Source: Methylotenera sp. (GTDB lineage: Bacteria; Pseudomonadota; Gammaproteobacteria; Burkholderiales; Methylophilaceae). Taken from it: DNA of 45,208 bases. The translations under genes and the position numbers were made by a program. A model generated the notes under the pieces. That model made no database searches, was not told the DNA's origin, and was given only the letters and a program-made list of their open reading frames with translations. The DNA lies in contig NZ_JAURYU010000026.1 in the NCBI RefSeq assembly GCF_030653755.1, positions 1 through 45,208 of the forward strand, given 5' to 3'. Numbering within the stretch: position 1 is the stretch's first letter; each line of letters opens with the position of its first letter. Below, piece after piece: positions 23,811 through 32,942 of this stretch.

Positions 23811-24590
23811 ATGAGCACTGATGTAGATTTAGGCTCAGTTGTGATGCTCAAACCAAGTGCAAACAACCCAGCTACTAGACCAACACTCACTGATGCACTA
23901 GTAGCAAGTGTTAATCAAAAAGCGAGTGAAGTGATTGTATTACTAAGCAATGCCGCTAGCGAGCTTGGTGCCAATGAAGTCACTTTTGCTAATAGTTTTG
24001 GTGCTGAAGATATGGTGTTAACAGACATCATTCAGCGCCAAAAAATTGCGATTGAGATTTTCTCACTAGACACTGGCCGTTTACCTGTTGAAACTTACGA
24101 CTTAATTGCCAAAACAGAGCAAACTTACAATACCAAGCTTAAAATCTTTTTCCCGCAATCAGATGCGGTAGAAAGCTATGTTAGAACCAATGGCATCAAT
24201 GCGTTCTATGAGTCCATCGATTTACGCAAAGCTTGTTGTTTTATGCGTAAAGTTGAGCCCTTACAACGTGCTTTAAAAGGTAAAAAAGCATGGGTCACAG
24301 GCATGCGTGCAGAGCAATCAACCACGCGTGTTAATTTGCCATTTCGCGAGTTTGACAGTGGCAATCAGTTAGAAAAGTTTAACCCGCTTAGCAACTGGAC
24401 AGAGCAAGAAGTGTGGGCATATATCCGCATGTTTGATGTGCCATACAATAAACTGCATGACCAATTTTACCCAAGCATAGGCTGTGCGCCATGCACGCGA
24501 GCGATTGCAATGGGTGAAGATGTCCGTGCTGGCCGCTGGTGGTGGGAAGACCCCAATAGCAAAGAGTGTGGATTACATGTAAAGAAATAA
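23811..24590 (+). CDS. cysH: Assimilatory APS reductase
   Basis: The 259-residue CysH reduces an activated sulfate to sulfite. It has both cysteine pairs that bind a [4Fe-4S] cluster, Cys142-Cys143 (RKACCFMRKVEP) and Cys225/Cys228 (GCAPC), plus the catalytic Cys253 in KECGLH near the C-terminus. The cluster pairs mark APS reductases; PAPS reductases of the E. coli type lack them. This is family knowledge, with some exceptions that use both substrates. It directly adjoins the DUF934 gene. Because APS is used, APS kinase is dispensable for assimilation here, which matters for the placing of cysC. Confidence 0.93.
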   Translation: MSTDVDLGSVVMLKPSANNPATRPTLTDALVASVNQKASEVIVLLSNAASELGANEVTFANSFGAEDMVLTDIIQRQKIAIEIFSLDTGRLPVETYDLIAKTEQTYNTKLKIFFPQSDAVESYVRTNGINAFYESIDLRKACCFMRKVEPLQRALKGKKAWVTGMRAEQSTTRVNLPFREFDSGNQLEKFNPLSNWTEQEVWAYIRMFDVPYNKLHDQFYPSIGCAPCTRAIAMGEDVRAGRWWWEDPNSKECGLHVKK

Positions 24591-24659
24591 TTTTATAGCA
24601 TTCAGCTACTTTTGATAGCTGCGTCTCATGTAGTAATTTTGATTTTGAAACCTAAGAAT

Positions 24660-25592
24660 ATGACAACGACTAAACAACCTTTATCTCATTTAGACTGGCT
24701 AGAGTCAGAGGCCATTTACATTCTGCGTGAAGTCGCAGGGCAATGTAGCAACCCTGTATTGCTATTCTCAGGTGGCAAAGATTCTCTGTGTATTTTGCGT
24801 TTAGCTGAAAAAGCTTTTCGCCCAGGTAAGTTCCCGTTTCCACTCATGCATATTGATACAGGCCACAACTATCAAGAAGTATTGGACTTCCGCGACCAAC
24901 GCGCAGCAGAGTTAGGTGAGCGCCTGATCGTACGTTCAGTTGAAGACTCAATGAAACGTGGTACGGTGGTACTTAAGTCACCTGATGAACCGCGCAATAA
25001 GCACCAATCAGTCACATTGCTTGAAGCAATTGAAGAGTTTGGCTTTGACTGCTGTATTGGTGGCGCACGCCGTGATGAAGAAAAAGCGCGTGCAAAAGAA
25101 CGCATCATGAGTTTCCGTGATGAGTTTGGCCAGTGGGATCCTAAAAACCAACGCCCTGAGTTATGGAATTTGTATAACGCACGTTCACATAAAGGTGAAA
25201 ATATTCGTGCATTCCCTATTTCTAACTGGACAGAAATGGACGTTTGGCAATACATCGAGCGTGAGAACTTAGGCTTACCAAGCATCTATTTCTCTCATAA
25301 CCGCGACATTATTATGCGCGGTGGTGCAATGATGCCTGCAAACGTACCACTAGCTAACGGCGAAGTAATCAACCAACCTAAAGCAGGTGAAGAAGTCATT
25401 AACATGCAAGTTCGTTTTAGAACTGTAGGTGATATCACATGTACAGCGCCAGTGCTATCAGATGCAGACAATGTGAGCAAAATTGTGATTGAAACTGCGA
25501 CCACCACCATTACAGAACGTGGCGCTACCCGCCTAGATGACCAAACCTCAGACGCTTCAATGGAACAGCGCAAAAAAGAGGGATATTTCTAA
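24660..25592 (+). CDS. cysD: Sulfate adenylyltransferase subunit 2
   Basis: The 310-residue PAPS-reductase-like ATPase is the catalytic subunit that adenylates sulfate. The PP-motif LLFSGGKDSLCILRLA is near residues 34-49. FDCCIGGARRDEEKARAKERI and NLYNARSHKGENIRAFPISNWTE are also typical of CysD. ATG 24660 is chosen rather than the upstream TTG at 24612, because it gives a family-length N-terminus (QPLSHLDWLESEAIYI). It lies 69 bases after cysH and is separated from cysN by a 164-base gap with a palindromic element. Confidence 0.94.
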   Translation: MTTTKQPLSHLDWLESEAIYILREVAGQCSNPVLLFSGGKDSLCILRLAEKAFRPGKFPFPLMHIDTGHNYQEVLDFRDQRAAELGERLIVRSVEDSMKRGTVVLKSPDEPRNKHQSVTLLEAIEEFGFDCCIGGARRDEEKARAKERIMSFRDEFGQWDPKNQRPELWNLYNARSHKGENIRAFPISNWTEMDVWQYIERENLGLPSIYFSHNRDIIMRGGAMMPANVPLANGEVINQPKAGEEVINMQVRFRTVGDITCTAPVLSDADNVSKIVIETATTTITERGATRLDDQTSDASMEQRKKEGYF

Positions 25593-25611
25593 AAAATGCA
25601 ACCTAAATCAA

Positions 25612-25715
25612 TTTATTGAACCTATTGCTGCGTTGCTAGGTACTCGAAATCCTCATGTACTGCTTGTACACTCTGGATTCTGCGTTCCATGCGCCTTGCA
25701 CTATTATTCAATAAA
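25612..25715. repeat. 104-base imperfect palindrome (MITE/ERIC-like) between cysD and cysN
   Basis: Outer 9-base inverted ends TTTATTGAA (25612-25620) and TTCAATAAA (25707-25715) are perfect. The core TGTAC-TGCTT-GTACA (25656-25670) lies at the exact centre, flanked by ATCC and GGAT. A segment GCGTTGCTAGGTACTCG resembles a family of short dispersed repeats in proteobacterial intergenic regions, recalled from memory. It occupies most of the gap inside the cysD-cysN pair and carries no coding frame of note. Confidence 0.7.
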
Positions 25716-25756
25716 CCGCTTTATCTAGCATTTTTGATAACTTGAAAACTAAACTT

Positions 25757-27034
25757 ATGAATACACTACACAACGATTCTCTATTACGCTTTATGACATG
25801 CGGTAGCGTAGATGACGGCAAAAGCACACTAATTGGCCGTTTGCTATACGATACTAAAACCATTTTGGCTGATACGCTGACACAAATTTCAAATACCTCT
25901 AAAAAACGCGGTATGGAAGCTGTTGACTTATCACTGCTGACTGATGGTTTACAAGCAGAGCGTGAGCAAGGTATCACCATTGATGTTGCTTACCGCTATT
26001 TCAGCACTGGTACACGTAAATATATTATTGCAGATGCGCCTGGCCATGAGCAATATACACGTAACATGGTAACGGCAGCATCAACCGCAAATCTTGCGAT
26101 TATTTTAATTGATGCACGTAGAGGCGTATTGACGCAAACACGCCGCCATAGCTATTTAGCGCACTTGGTAGGTATTCCACACATTGTGGTTGCCGTGAAC
26201 AAAATGGACTTAGTCAATTATGACCAAGCGGTTTACGATAAAATTTGTGCAGATTATTTAGCATTTGCCACTGAAATTGGCTTACAACGTGATAACCATG
26301 ACATCCGCTTTATTCCAATGTCTGCATTAAATGGCGACATGTTGGTAGACCGTCTGGAAAACATGCCTTGGTACACTGGCGAGACATTAATTGAAATGCT
26401 AGAAAAAGCACCTGCTGCACATACAGAACAATCAGAAGCATTCCGCTTCCCTGTTCAATTTGTATGCCGCCCGCATGCCTCTGACGACCCTGAGTTACAT
26501 GACTTCCGTGGATTCATGGGGCGTATTGAGTCTGGTGAAATTACAGTAGGTGACGCAGTGACTGTGCTACCTAATGGCTACCAATCAAAAGTAAAAGCCA
26601 TTCAGCTTGGCGCAGACCAGTTACAATCTGCATCCACAGAGCAAAGTGTTACCTTGCTGTTAGAAGATGAAATCGACACATCACGTGGCGACATGATCAT
26701 TAAAAGTGCTGAAGCCATTGAGCCAGTAAAACAAATAGAAGCTTTTGTGTGCTGGCTATCAGAAACACCTCTGTCCACTGCACGCACTTACATCATTCGT
26801 CACACCACGCGTGAATCTAAAGCTAAAGTTGGCACCATCAGCTATAAAGTGGATGTGAATACATTAGAACAACAAGCGACTACGGACTTGAAAATGAATG
26901 ACATTGCACGTATTAGTTTTAAACTTGCACAACCGCTCATGATAGATAGCTATAAAAACAATCGTGCGACTGGCGCGTTCATCATTATTGATGAGTCAAC
27001 CAATAACACGGTTGGTGCAGGGATGATTGTGTAA
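25757..27034 (+). CDS. cysN: Sulfate adenylyltransferase subunit 1 (GTPase)
   Basis: This 425-residue translation-factor-like GTPase drives CysD. G1 is GSVDDGKS (16-23), the switch region has the REQGITIDVAYRYF segment, G3 is DAPGH and G4 is NKMD. The C-terminal beta-barrel domains end at VGAGMIV. It is not fused to a CysC domain, consistent with the separate cysC. ATG 25757 is chosen over TTG 25742. The gene follows the palindromic element after cysD and is the last sulfate gene. Confidence 0.95.
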   Translation: MNTLHNDSLLRFMTCGSVDDGKSTLIGRLLYDTKTILADTLTQISNTSKKRGMEAVDLSLLTDGLQAEREQGITIDVAYRYFSTGTRKYIIADAPGHEQYTRNMVTAASTANLAIILIDARRGVLTQTRRHSYLAHLVGIPHIVVAVNKMDLVNYDQAVYDKICADYLAFATEIGLQRDNHDIRFIPMSALNGDMLVDRLENMPWYTGETLIEMLEKAPAAHTEQSEAFRFPVQFVCRPHASDDPELHDFRGFMGRIESGEITVGDAVTVLPNGYQSKVKAIQLGADQLQSASTEQSVTLLLEDEIDTSRGDMIIKSAEAIEPVKQIEAFVCWLSETPLSTARTYIIRHTTRESKAKVGTISYKVDVNTLEQQATTDLKMNDIARISFKLAQPLMIDSYKNNRATGAFIIIDESTNNTVGAGMIV

Positions 27035-27040
27035 ATTCCA

Positions 27041-27076
27041 ACAAAGTTACTGTGTACATATATGCGGTAACTTTGT
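27041..27076 (+). terminator. Hairpin after cysN
   Basis: A perfect 10-base-pair stem ACAAAGTTAC / GTAACTTTGT encloses a 16-base loop, 7 bases after the cysN stop. No T-run follows, so it may be a 3' end stabiliser or a Rho-assisted stop for the sulfate operon. Confidence 0.5.
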
Positions 27077-27152
27077 AGCGTTAGTCATCGCAAATTAATC
27101 GAATTTCTAATAAAATAACGTTTTAGCTTTTAAGCTGTAAAGGACTTTAAAA

Positions 27153-27476
27153 ATGACTTATGTCGTTACCGAAAATTGTATTCAATGTAAATTCACAGAC
27201 TGTGTAGATGTTTGCCCAGTAGATTGCTTTGTAGAAGGTCCTAACTTCCTTGCAATTAACCCAGATGAATGTATTGATTGCACATTATGCGTTGCAGAAT
27301 GCCCAGCTGAAGCCATTTTTGCTGAAGATGATGTCCCTGCAGACCAACAAGAATATATTGCATTGAATGCTAGACTTGCTCAATTATGGCCTGTGATTAC
27401 TTCTCGTAAAGAAGCACTTGAAGATGCAGAGGCAATGAACGGCGTGCCTGGCAAACGTGATTTACTGATTGAGTAA
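27153..27476 (+). CDS. fdxA: Seven-iron ferredoxin
   Basis: The 107-residue ferredoxin has the FdxA pattern: [17 protein letters not shown] near the N-terminus for the [3Fe-4S] and [4Fe-4S] clusters and a second motif [12 protein letters not shown] at about 40-51. The C-terminal [18 protein letters not shown] helix is typical of FdxA. It is a soluble electron carrier. It sits alone after the sulfate operon with its own AGGA ribosome site, and could plausibly serve the sulfite reductase, which has no CysJ partner here. Confidence 0.93.
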   Translation: MTYVVTENCIQCKFTDCVDVCPVDCFVEGPNFLAINPDECIDCTLCVAECPAEAIFAEDDVPADQQEYIALNARLAQLWPVITSRKEALEDAEAMNGVPGKRDLLIE

Positions 27477-27503
27477 TCTTAGTATCAAATTTAGACATCA
27501 ATC

Positions 27504-27543
27504 AAATACAGAAAAGGAGGCATATGCCTCCTTTTCTGTATTT
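27504..27543. terminator. Perfect 40-base palindrome ending fdxA
   Basis: Bases 27504-27543 are fully self-complementary around the centre GGCATATGCC, with GC-rich AGGAGGC / GCCTCCT and a TTTTCTGTATTT tail. It is a strong bidirectional rho-independent terminator. An ATG falls in its centre (27524), but should not be a start codon. Confidence 0.9.
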
Positions 27544-27574
27544 ACTAAGACATATAACACACTACATTGCTGCA

Positions 27575-28069
27575 ATGACTAAACCACTAAGATTCCTTCA
27601 GCACTACTCACCTACCCTGCAAGATAAAATCAGGCAATTACAGGCGCAGAGCTTATTAGGCGACTATATTACACAACGCTACCCGCAACACCACTCCATC
27701 CAAACAGACAAAGCACTGTACCAATACAGTAACGAGATTAAACAAGCCTTCTTACGAAATGCTCCTGTTCTAGACAGAGTGCAATATGACAATAAATTAG
27801 GGATAGAGCATCATGCACTCGGTTTGAACACCGCCATCTCGCGTGTGCAAGGCGGAAAGCTTAAAGCAAAAAAAGAAATCAGAATTTCCTCATTCTTTAA
27901 AGAGTCACCTGTTGAGTTCTTACGCATGATTGTAGTTCATGAGCTGGCCCATTTGAAAGAACGCGATCATGACAAAGCTTTCTACCAACTCTGCCAACAC
28001 ATGGAACCAAACTACCATCAGCTAGAGTTCGATTGCCGTGTTTACCTCACATGGAAAAGTGAAAAGTAG
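27575..28069 (+). CDS. YgjP-like (DUF45) metallopeptidase-fold protein
   Basis: The 164-residue protein carries HELAHLKERDH, with His122, His126 and His132 as likely zinc ligands of the gluzincin-like M48/DUF45 fold. SPVEFLRMIVVHELAHLKERDHDKAFYQ matches the YgjP/WLM-like family. The enzyme activity is not firmly known for the family. ATG 27575 is chosen because the upstream ATG at 27524 sits inside the fdxA terminator. There is no good ribosome site at either. It is convergent with the Bcr-type exporter, 11 bases away. Confidence 0.85.
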   Translation: MTKPLRFLQHYSPTLQDKIRQLQAQSLLGDYITQRYPQHHSIQTDKALYQYSNEIKQAFLRNAPVLDRVQYDNKLGIEHHALGLNTAISRVQGGKLKAKKEIRISSFFKESPVEFLRMIVVHELAHLKERDHDKAFYQLCQHMEPNYHQLEFDCRVYLTWKSEK

Positions 28070-28080
28070 TCGCTAGCATG

Positions 28081-29265
28081 CTAGTTACGCCAAACTTTAG
28101 CGCGACAAATCATCACCCAACTAAACATTAAATAAACAGCCATAGCAATTGCCAAACCCGATGGTGCATACCAAACAAGGGGAACAACTAGACCTGCTGA
28201 TACAGTAGATAACAACATCTGAATAAATGCCTGTCCAGATGCAGCAGTTCCGCGGATTTTAGGGTACCGATCCAAAGCGGCTAATGACAATATCGGCATC
28301 GCCAAAGCCATACCAATATTAAACAAGGCAATTGGCACAATGTTATAAATAATATTGGTAGGTAGAAACAAGCAAACGCCGATATTAAGTATGACCATTG
28401 CGGACATCCAAATATACGCCACTTTAATTACTTTTCTTTGCGTGTATTTACCAGCGGCACGTTTAGCCAAATAAGAGCCTAACACCATGCCGCAGACTGT
28501 AGGCACAAACATATAAGCAAACTGATGCTCAGTTAAGCCTAAATGCTTTACTAAAAATACGGGACTAGCTAACACATAGAGGAAAAAACCTGCAAAATTT
28601 GCCCCAAGTGCAAATACGACATAATTAAATTCTTTATCACTAAAAATAATGCGGTAGTCTTTCATAACCTGCTTCGCTGAGAGCGGCAAACGCTTTGCTT
28701 TAGGCATTGTCTCAGGTAAATATTTGACTGCTGCCCATAGGCTGAGCGCTGCATATAGCGCCAAGAAGATAAATATAGCCTGCCAATGAATACCTAATAG
28801 CAAGCCGCCTATAATAGGTGCAACTGCTGGCGCAATGCCAAACAACATTTGCACGGTTGCCATCACACGTTGCGCTTGCGGACCGTCAAACAGGTCACGT
28901 ACCATTGCACGTGCTACAACATTACCAGCGCCCCCAGATAGGCCCTGTAAAATACGAAAGAACCATAATGTTTCTACATTAGGTGCAAATGCACAGCCGA
29001 TTGATGCCAATACAAAAATGCCTAACCCCCATTTAATGGTAGTAATACGTCCAATTGAGTCAGATATGGCACCATGCCACAGTGTCATCAGTGCGTATGG
29101 TAGTAAATAAAATGTAAGGCTTTGTTGAAGCTCTAATGAAGTGCCATGTAGCTCACGCTCTAGTGACGGGAATGCAGGCAAGTAGGTATCAATTGCAAAT
29201 GGTGCAAGTGCGGCTAGACTTGCAAGTACAATCGACAATACCAATGGGGATGATGAATGCTTCAA
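28081..29265 (-). CDS. Bcr/CflA-family multidrug efflux transporter (MFS)
   Basis: The 12-segment major facilitator has SLAALAPFAIDTYLPAFPSLERELH near the start, GAISDSIGRITTI loop motif A and a RILQGLSGGAGNVVARAMVRDLFDG segment that mark drug:H+ antiporters of the Bcr/CflA group. It has no ATG near the start. TTG 29265 (394 residues) is preferred over TTG 29298, because the latter lies directly on the T-run of the pqqE terminator and would have no ribosome site. Both are possible. Confidence 0.88.
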   Translation of the reverse strand: MKHSSSPLVLSIVLASLAALAPFAIDTYLPAFPSLERELHGTSLELQQSLTFYLLPYALMTLWHGAISDSIGRITTIKWGLGIFVLASIGCAFAPNVETLWFFRILQGLSGGAGNVVARAMVRDLFDGPQAQRVMATVQMLFGIAPAVAPIIGGLLLGIHWQAIFIFLALYAALSLWAAVKYLPETMPKAKRLPLSAKQVMKDYRIIFSDKEFNYVVFALGANFAGFFLYVLASPVFLVKHLGLTEHQFAYMFVPTVCGMVLGSYLAKRAAGKYTQRKVIKVAYIWMSAMVILNIGVCLFLPTNIIYNIVPIALFNIGMALAMPILSLAALDRYPKIRGTAASGQAFIQMLLSTVSAGLVVPLVWYAPSGLAIAMAVYLMFSWVMICRAKVWRN

Positions 29266-29299
29266 ATGAAAACTTTCAATAAATATTTCTACTGGCAAT

Positions 29300-29332
29300 A
29301 AAAAACGCGCTACTGATAATGACAGTAGCGCG
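29300..29332 (-). terminator. Rho-independent terminator of the pqq operon
   Basis: On the minus strand a 10-base-pair stem CGCGCTACTG / CAGTAGCGCG with a 7-base loop is followed by six T. It ends the pqqE transcript 124 bases after its stop, just before the exporter gene. Confidence 0.85.
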
Positions 29333-29455
29333 CTAGATTAAATCACAATAACGCTATTAATGCACCTATGAGAGATACAAGCTAGTGAGATACTAGTGAC
29401 ATTAAGGCAAGCTAAATACCAGTGAGATAAGACCAGCTAGTTATCTAAATACAAG

Positions 29456-30691
29456 TTATGGCAATGCGTGAAACTCATCTACACGGTCTTTAAGTTCACC
29501 AGCGATAATTTTCTTAGAGTTCTTATCATTTCTAAATACGATAGGCTGTGCTGCAATCGTAGGATTTCTTGAATCTAATATCGCCTGCTCAATTAAGTGA
29601 TGATGCGGTGATTTACTACATACTGGGTCAGCCGCTTCAGCATCACCAGTAAGCAAGAATGATTGACAGCGACAACCGCCCAAATCGTTTTCTTTTTCGC
29701 TACATGTACGGCATGGCTCTTTCATCCAACTATCACCACGATACTTATTGAATGCTGGTGAATCTTTCCAGCTCCAACCTAAATCTGTATCTTTAACATT
29801 CGGGAATTGCATATTAGGTAGTACGCGTGCTGAATGACAAGGCAATACATCACCGTTAGCAGTCACAATCATGAACACCTCACCCCAACCATTCATACAT
29901 TTTTTAGGACGATCAGAGAAGTAATCCGGTACTACAAAGAAAATCTTCATTTTACTACCAGACTTTTCTCTGAATTCGTTAGTAATTCGTTCAGCTTCAT
30001 CTACCTGCTCTTTCGTAGGCATTAATTGGCTACGATTCACTAAAGACCAGCCGTAGTATTGGGTATTAGCAAGCTCGATGTACTCCGCTCCAAGTGCATC
30101 GGCCATCTCTAAAATTTCCTTCATGTGGCCTATGTTATAACGGTGAATCACAACATTAAGCACCATTGGGTAGCCATGACCTTTAATCATGGCGGCAACT
30201 TTTTTCTTGAGCTCAAAAGTTTTGGTATTCGTAATGAAGTTGTTAATTTCCTCAGTAATGTCATGCATCGATAACTGAATATGGTCTAAACCACCATCTT
30301 TGAACGCTTGAATGCGTTTTTCTGTTAAACCAACACCCGAGGTAATTAAATTACTGTAGTAGCCTAGCTTTTTAGCTTCAACAACAATGTCTTCAATATC
30401 ATCACGCAACAGTGGCTCACCACCAGAAATACCTAACTGAATAGCGCCTAATTTACGTGCATCACGTAACGCTTGTATCCATTGCTCGGTTGTTAATTCA
30501 TTTTGCGTATGTTTGTCATAATCAGTAGGGTTATAGCAAAATGCACAATGCAATGGACAGCGGTATGTTACCTCAGCTAACAACCATAATGGCTGTGTCT
30601 GTGTAACGCTGGCTGCAACACCATTATTTTGAGTTTGAGTGGCATGAATGGTCTTTTGAACCACTGACTCACCTAAGGATGCTTGTGTCAT
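29456..30691 (-). CDS. pqqE: PQQ biosynthesis radical SAM enzyme
   Basis: The 411-residue radical SAM/SPASM protein crosslinks Glu and Tyr in PqqA. The SAM cluster cysteines are Cys45, Cys49, Cys52 (CPLHCAFC). GISGGEPLLRDDIE binds SAM. C-terminal auxiliary cluster cysteines are visible in SFNKYRGDSWMKEPCRTCSEKE-type segments and GGCRCQSFLLTG. It is 20-30 residues longer than most PqqE, through an N-terminal extension rich in Gln, Thr and Ser. It is the last gene of the pqq run and is followed by a terminator. Confidence 0.95.
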   Translation of the reverse strand: MTQASLGESVVQKTIHATQTQNNGVAASVTQTQPLWLLAEVTYRCPLHCAFCYNPTDYDKHTQNELTTEQWIQALRDARKLGAIQLGISGGEPLLRDDIEDIVVEAKKLGYYSNLITSGVGLTEKRIQAFKDGGLDHIQLSMHDITEEINNFITNTKTFELKKKVAAMIKGHGYPMVLNVVIHRYNIGHMKEILEMADALGAEYIELANTQYYGWSLVNRSQLMPTKEQVDEAERITNEFREKSGSKMKIFFVVPDYFSDRPKKCMNGWGEVFMIVTANGDVLPCHSARVLPNMQFPNVKDTDLGWSWKDSPAFNKYRGDSWMKEPCRTCSEKENDLGGCRCQSFLLTGDAEAADPVCSKSPHHHLIEQAILDSRNPTIAAQPIVFRNDKNSKKIIAGELKDRVDEFHALP

Positions 30692-30711
30692 TTTGCTACT
30701 CCTAAATTAAT

Positions 30712-30996
30712 CTAAACTTTACGTATCCAAGTTTTGCTTAGCGCAAGCTCATACATACCAATAATATCTTTTTCGATGTTTTCAGCATCTGGAAATGTAG
30801 CTTTTAAATCAGCGACTACATCCCCTACCGTTGCTTTACCATCTAGACGTTTAATCACTTCACCAGCACCGCCATGTAGTTTGACCATGCCTTCAGGAAA
30901 AAGTATCACATAGCTGCTTTGTGCCTCTTCCCACTGAAAGCGGTGGTGAGGTGAAAGTGTATAAATATCTGCGTTTTGAATCTGGTTATCCATCAT
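30712..30996 (-). CDS. pqqD: PqqA-binding chaperone
   Basis: This 94-residue RiPP recognition element is PqqD. WEEAQSSYVILFPEGMVKLHGGAGEVIKRLDGKATV shows the beta-hairpin and helix typical of the family. It binds PqqA and delivers it to PqqE. It lies 8 bases after pqqC and 20 bases before pqqE. Two adjacent ATG codons (30996, 30993) are possible starts. Confidence 0.95.
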   Translation of the reverse strand: MMDNQIQNADIYTLSPHHRFQWEEAQSSYVILFPEGMVKLHGGAGEVIKRLDGKATVGDVVADLKATFPDAENIEKDIIGMYELALSKTWIRKV

Positions 30997-31004
30997 CTGC
31001 TTTC

Positions 31005-31769
31005 TTAACTTACATTCATCACAGGTTGGCGCAGATAATCGCGACCTTCAACCTTAATGTCTGCTGATTGCAACATAATCGCATCCGCCATTACCCACAA
31101 GACATCAAGTTTAAATTGCAATATATCTAATGCACGCATCTGCATTTCACGAGTTTGGCTAAAGTAATCCAATGTCACTTCAAGACCCTGCTCTACATCA
31201 CGACGTGCTTGAGTCAATCTATTTTTAAAATATTGCATACCCTCTGCATTAATCCATGGATACATCTCAGGCCATGAGTCTATACGTTGTTGGTGAATAT
31301 GTGGTGCAAATAGTTCAGTTAAACTGGAGCAAACAGACTCCTGCCATGGTCGTTGTTTCGCAAAATTAATGTATGCATCAACAGCAAATTTTGTGCCTGG
31401 AGCTACCAATTTCAACGATGTCACTTCTTCACGACTTAGACCTACTGCTGCACCTAAATGAATCCAAGCCTCGATACCACCTTCACCACCCTCTGCAATT
31501 TGGCCGCTACCATCATGGTCGAAAATACGTTGTATCCAACCACGGCGCAGTTCACGATCTGGGCAGTTTGATAAAATTGCAGCATCTTTCATTGGAATCG
31601 CAATTTGGTAGTAATAGCGATTAGCCACCCATGCCTGCATTTGTTGCTGCGTAAGTTTACCCTCATACATCAACACGTGAATTGGATGATAGATGTGATA
31701 GCCTTTACCTTTTTCACGTAATTTAGCTTCAAACTCTTCTTTAGACCAGGGTGCTAATTTTTCAGCCAT
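31005..31769 (-). CDS. pqqC: Pyrroloquinoline-quinone synthase
   Basis: The 254-residue cofactorless oxidase does the final ring closure and eight-electron oxidation to [36 protein letters not shown] at the start, [36 protein letters not shown] and IFDHDG contain the conserved active-site His and Tyr residues of PqqC. ATG 31769 is chosen, since GGAG lies 7 bases upstream; the longer frame would use a TTG at 31781. It follows pqqB by 140 bases. Confidence 0.95.
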   Translation of the reverse strand: MAEKLAPWSKEEFEAKLREKGKGYHIYHPIHVLMYEGKLTQQQMQAWVANRYYYQIAIPMKDAAILSNCPDRELRRGWIQRIFDHDGSGQIAEGGEGGIEAWIHLGAAVGLSREEVTSLKLVAPGTKFAVDAYINFAKQRPWQESVCSSLTELFAPHIHQQRIDSWPEMYPWINAEGMQYFKNRLTQARRDVEQGLEVTLDYFSQTREMQMRALDILQFKLDVLWVMADAIMLQSADIKVEGRDYLRQPVMNVS

Positions 31770-31909
31770 TTCTTTCTCCAAATATTTAAAGTGATTAAGT
31801 CAATTAAGACGCTTTTACTTTTAGGTTTTATCATCTTAGGTTGATCAACTAAGTATGCTGCCAACAATATTTCCTAATTAATAATTAAGCGTCTAAGCAC
31901 TTTGTATTC

Positions 31910-32827
31910 TTACAAAATAATATCCATGCCATCATAAGCGACTTCAATTTTGTGTTCGTTCAATACAGCGCGCTCGGCGGAATCTTCACGCAAAATCGGG
32001 TTAGTGTTGTTGATATGAATCAACACTTTTCTTACATCACCAAATTTATCTAACTCTTCAATCATGCCATTAGGGCCAGATTGTGGATTATGACCAATGC
32101 TACGTGCAGTCTTAGTCATTAAACCCAAATCCAACATCTCCGTATCGGTCCAGAACGTACCATCGACCATAATGCAGTCTGCTTGATTCATTAACGCTGG
32201 TAAATGTGGCTCAATTTCAGCTAACCCTGGTGAATACCAACATTTTTTACCTGAGCTAATTTCTTCAATCAAAACACCAATCGTATCGCCTGGATGTGGG
32301 TCATTGCGGTGCGGTGAATATGGAGGTGCCGCACTCTTAAGCGCAACCGCTGTAAACTTCAAGTTAGGCACATTGGGCATAGTAAAACTGGTTTTACCAT
32401 CAATCGGCACGTTGTGATGATTGATGCCACAATAATGCCCAAGAATATTTAAAATCTGATTCCCTGAAGTTAAATCACCATACACCATATCAGTACAGTA
32501 AATTTCACGTTTTACAGAGCCTTCACGCAACATATAAAGACCAGTTGTATGATCGATTTGCGCATCAATCAGCACAATCGCCTGAATACCTGTATCTCTG
32601 ACAGCACGACCTGGTTGCAATGGAGCAAAGTCTTGAATCTGTTGCAACACATCTGGAGAAGCATTGAATAGCACCCAGTTCACACCATCACCACTTACAC
32701 AAATCGATGATTGTGTACGCTTAGTCGCTTTAATGGTGCCTTTACGCAAGCCATCACAGTTAAAACAATTACAATTCCACTGTGGAAAACCACCCCCAGC
32801 ACCAGCCCCTAATACATGTATATGCAT
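31910..32827 (-). CDS. pqqB: PQQ biosynthesis metallo-hydrolase-fold protein
   Basis: The 305-residue MBL-fold protein begins with HVLGAGAGGGFPQWNCNCFNC, the typical PqqB opening with cysteines able to bind zinc. IDHTTGLYMLREG and MVDGTFW follow. PqqB is an iron-dependent hydroxylase acting on the crosslinked Tyr-Glu product. It follows pqqA, with an intervening terminator that would lower its expression relative to pqqA. Confidence 0.95.
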   Translation of the reverse strand: MHIHVLGAGAGGGFPQWNCNCFNCDGLRKGTIKATKRTQSSICVSGDGVNWVLFNASPDVLQQIQDFAPLQPGRAVRDTGIQAIVLIDAQIDHTTGLYMLREGSVKREIYCTDMVYGDLTSGNQILNILGHYCGINHHNVPIDGKTSFTMPNVPNLKFTAVALKSAAPPYSPHRNDPHPGDTIGVLIEEISSGKKCWYSPGLAEIEPHLPALMNQADCIMVDGTFWTDTEMLDLGLMTKTARSIGHNPQSGPNGMIEELDKFGDVRKVLIHINNTNPILREDSAERAVLNEHKIEVAYDGMDIIL

Positions 32828-32942
32828 GAATCTCTACAATTCTATTTAAATTAAACTTCAATCATTAAAAAATGTGCTTTTAAACACCACAGTTTTTTTG
32901 TAAAAAAATGAAAACACAACAATATAAAGTCCATTCTTTTAC

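Noticed and set aside
27524-27574. Longer start for the YgjP-like gene
   Set aside because: Its ATG is the centre of the fdxA terminator palindrome.
29266-29298. Longer start for the Bcr/CflA exporter
   Set aside because: The TTG lies on the T-run of the pqq terminator; kept only as an alternative.
31802-31893. 8-base inverted repeat AGACGCTT / AAGCGTCT between pqqB and pqqC
   Set aside because: Too far apart and too short to call a structure; mentioned only as a possible control point.
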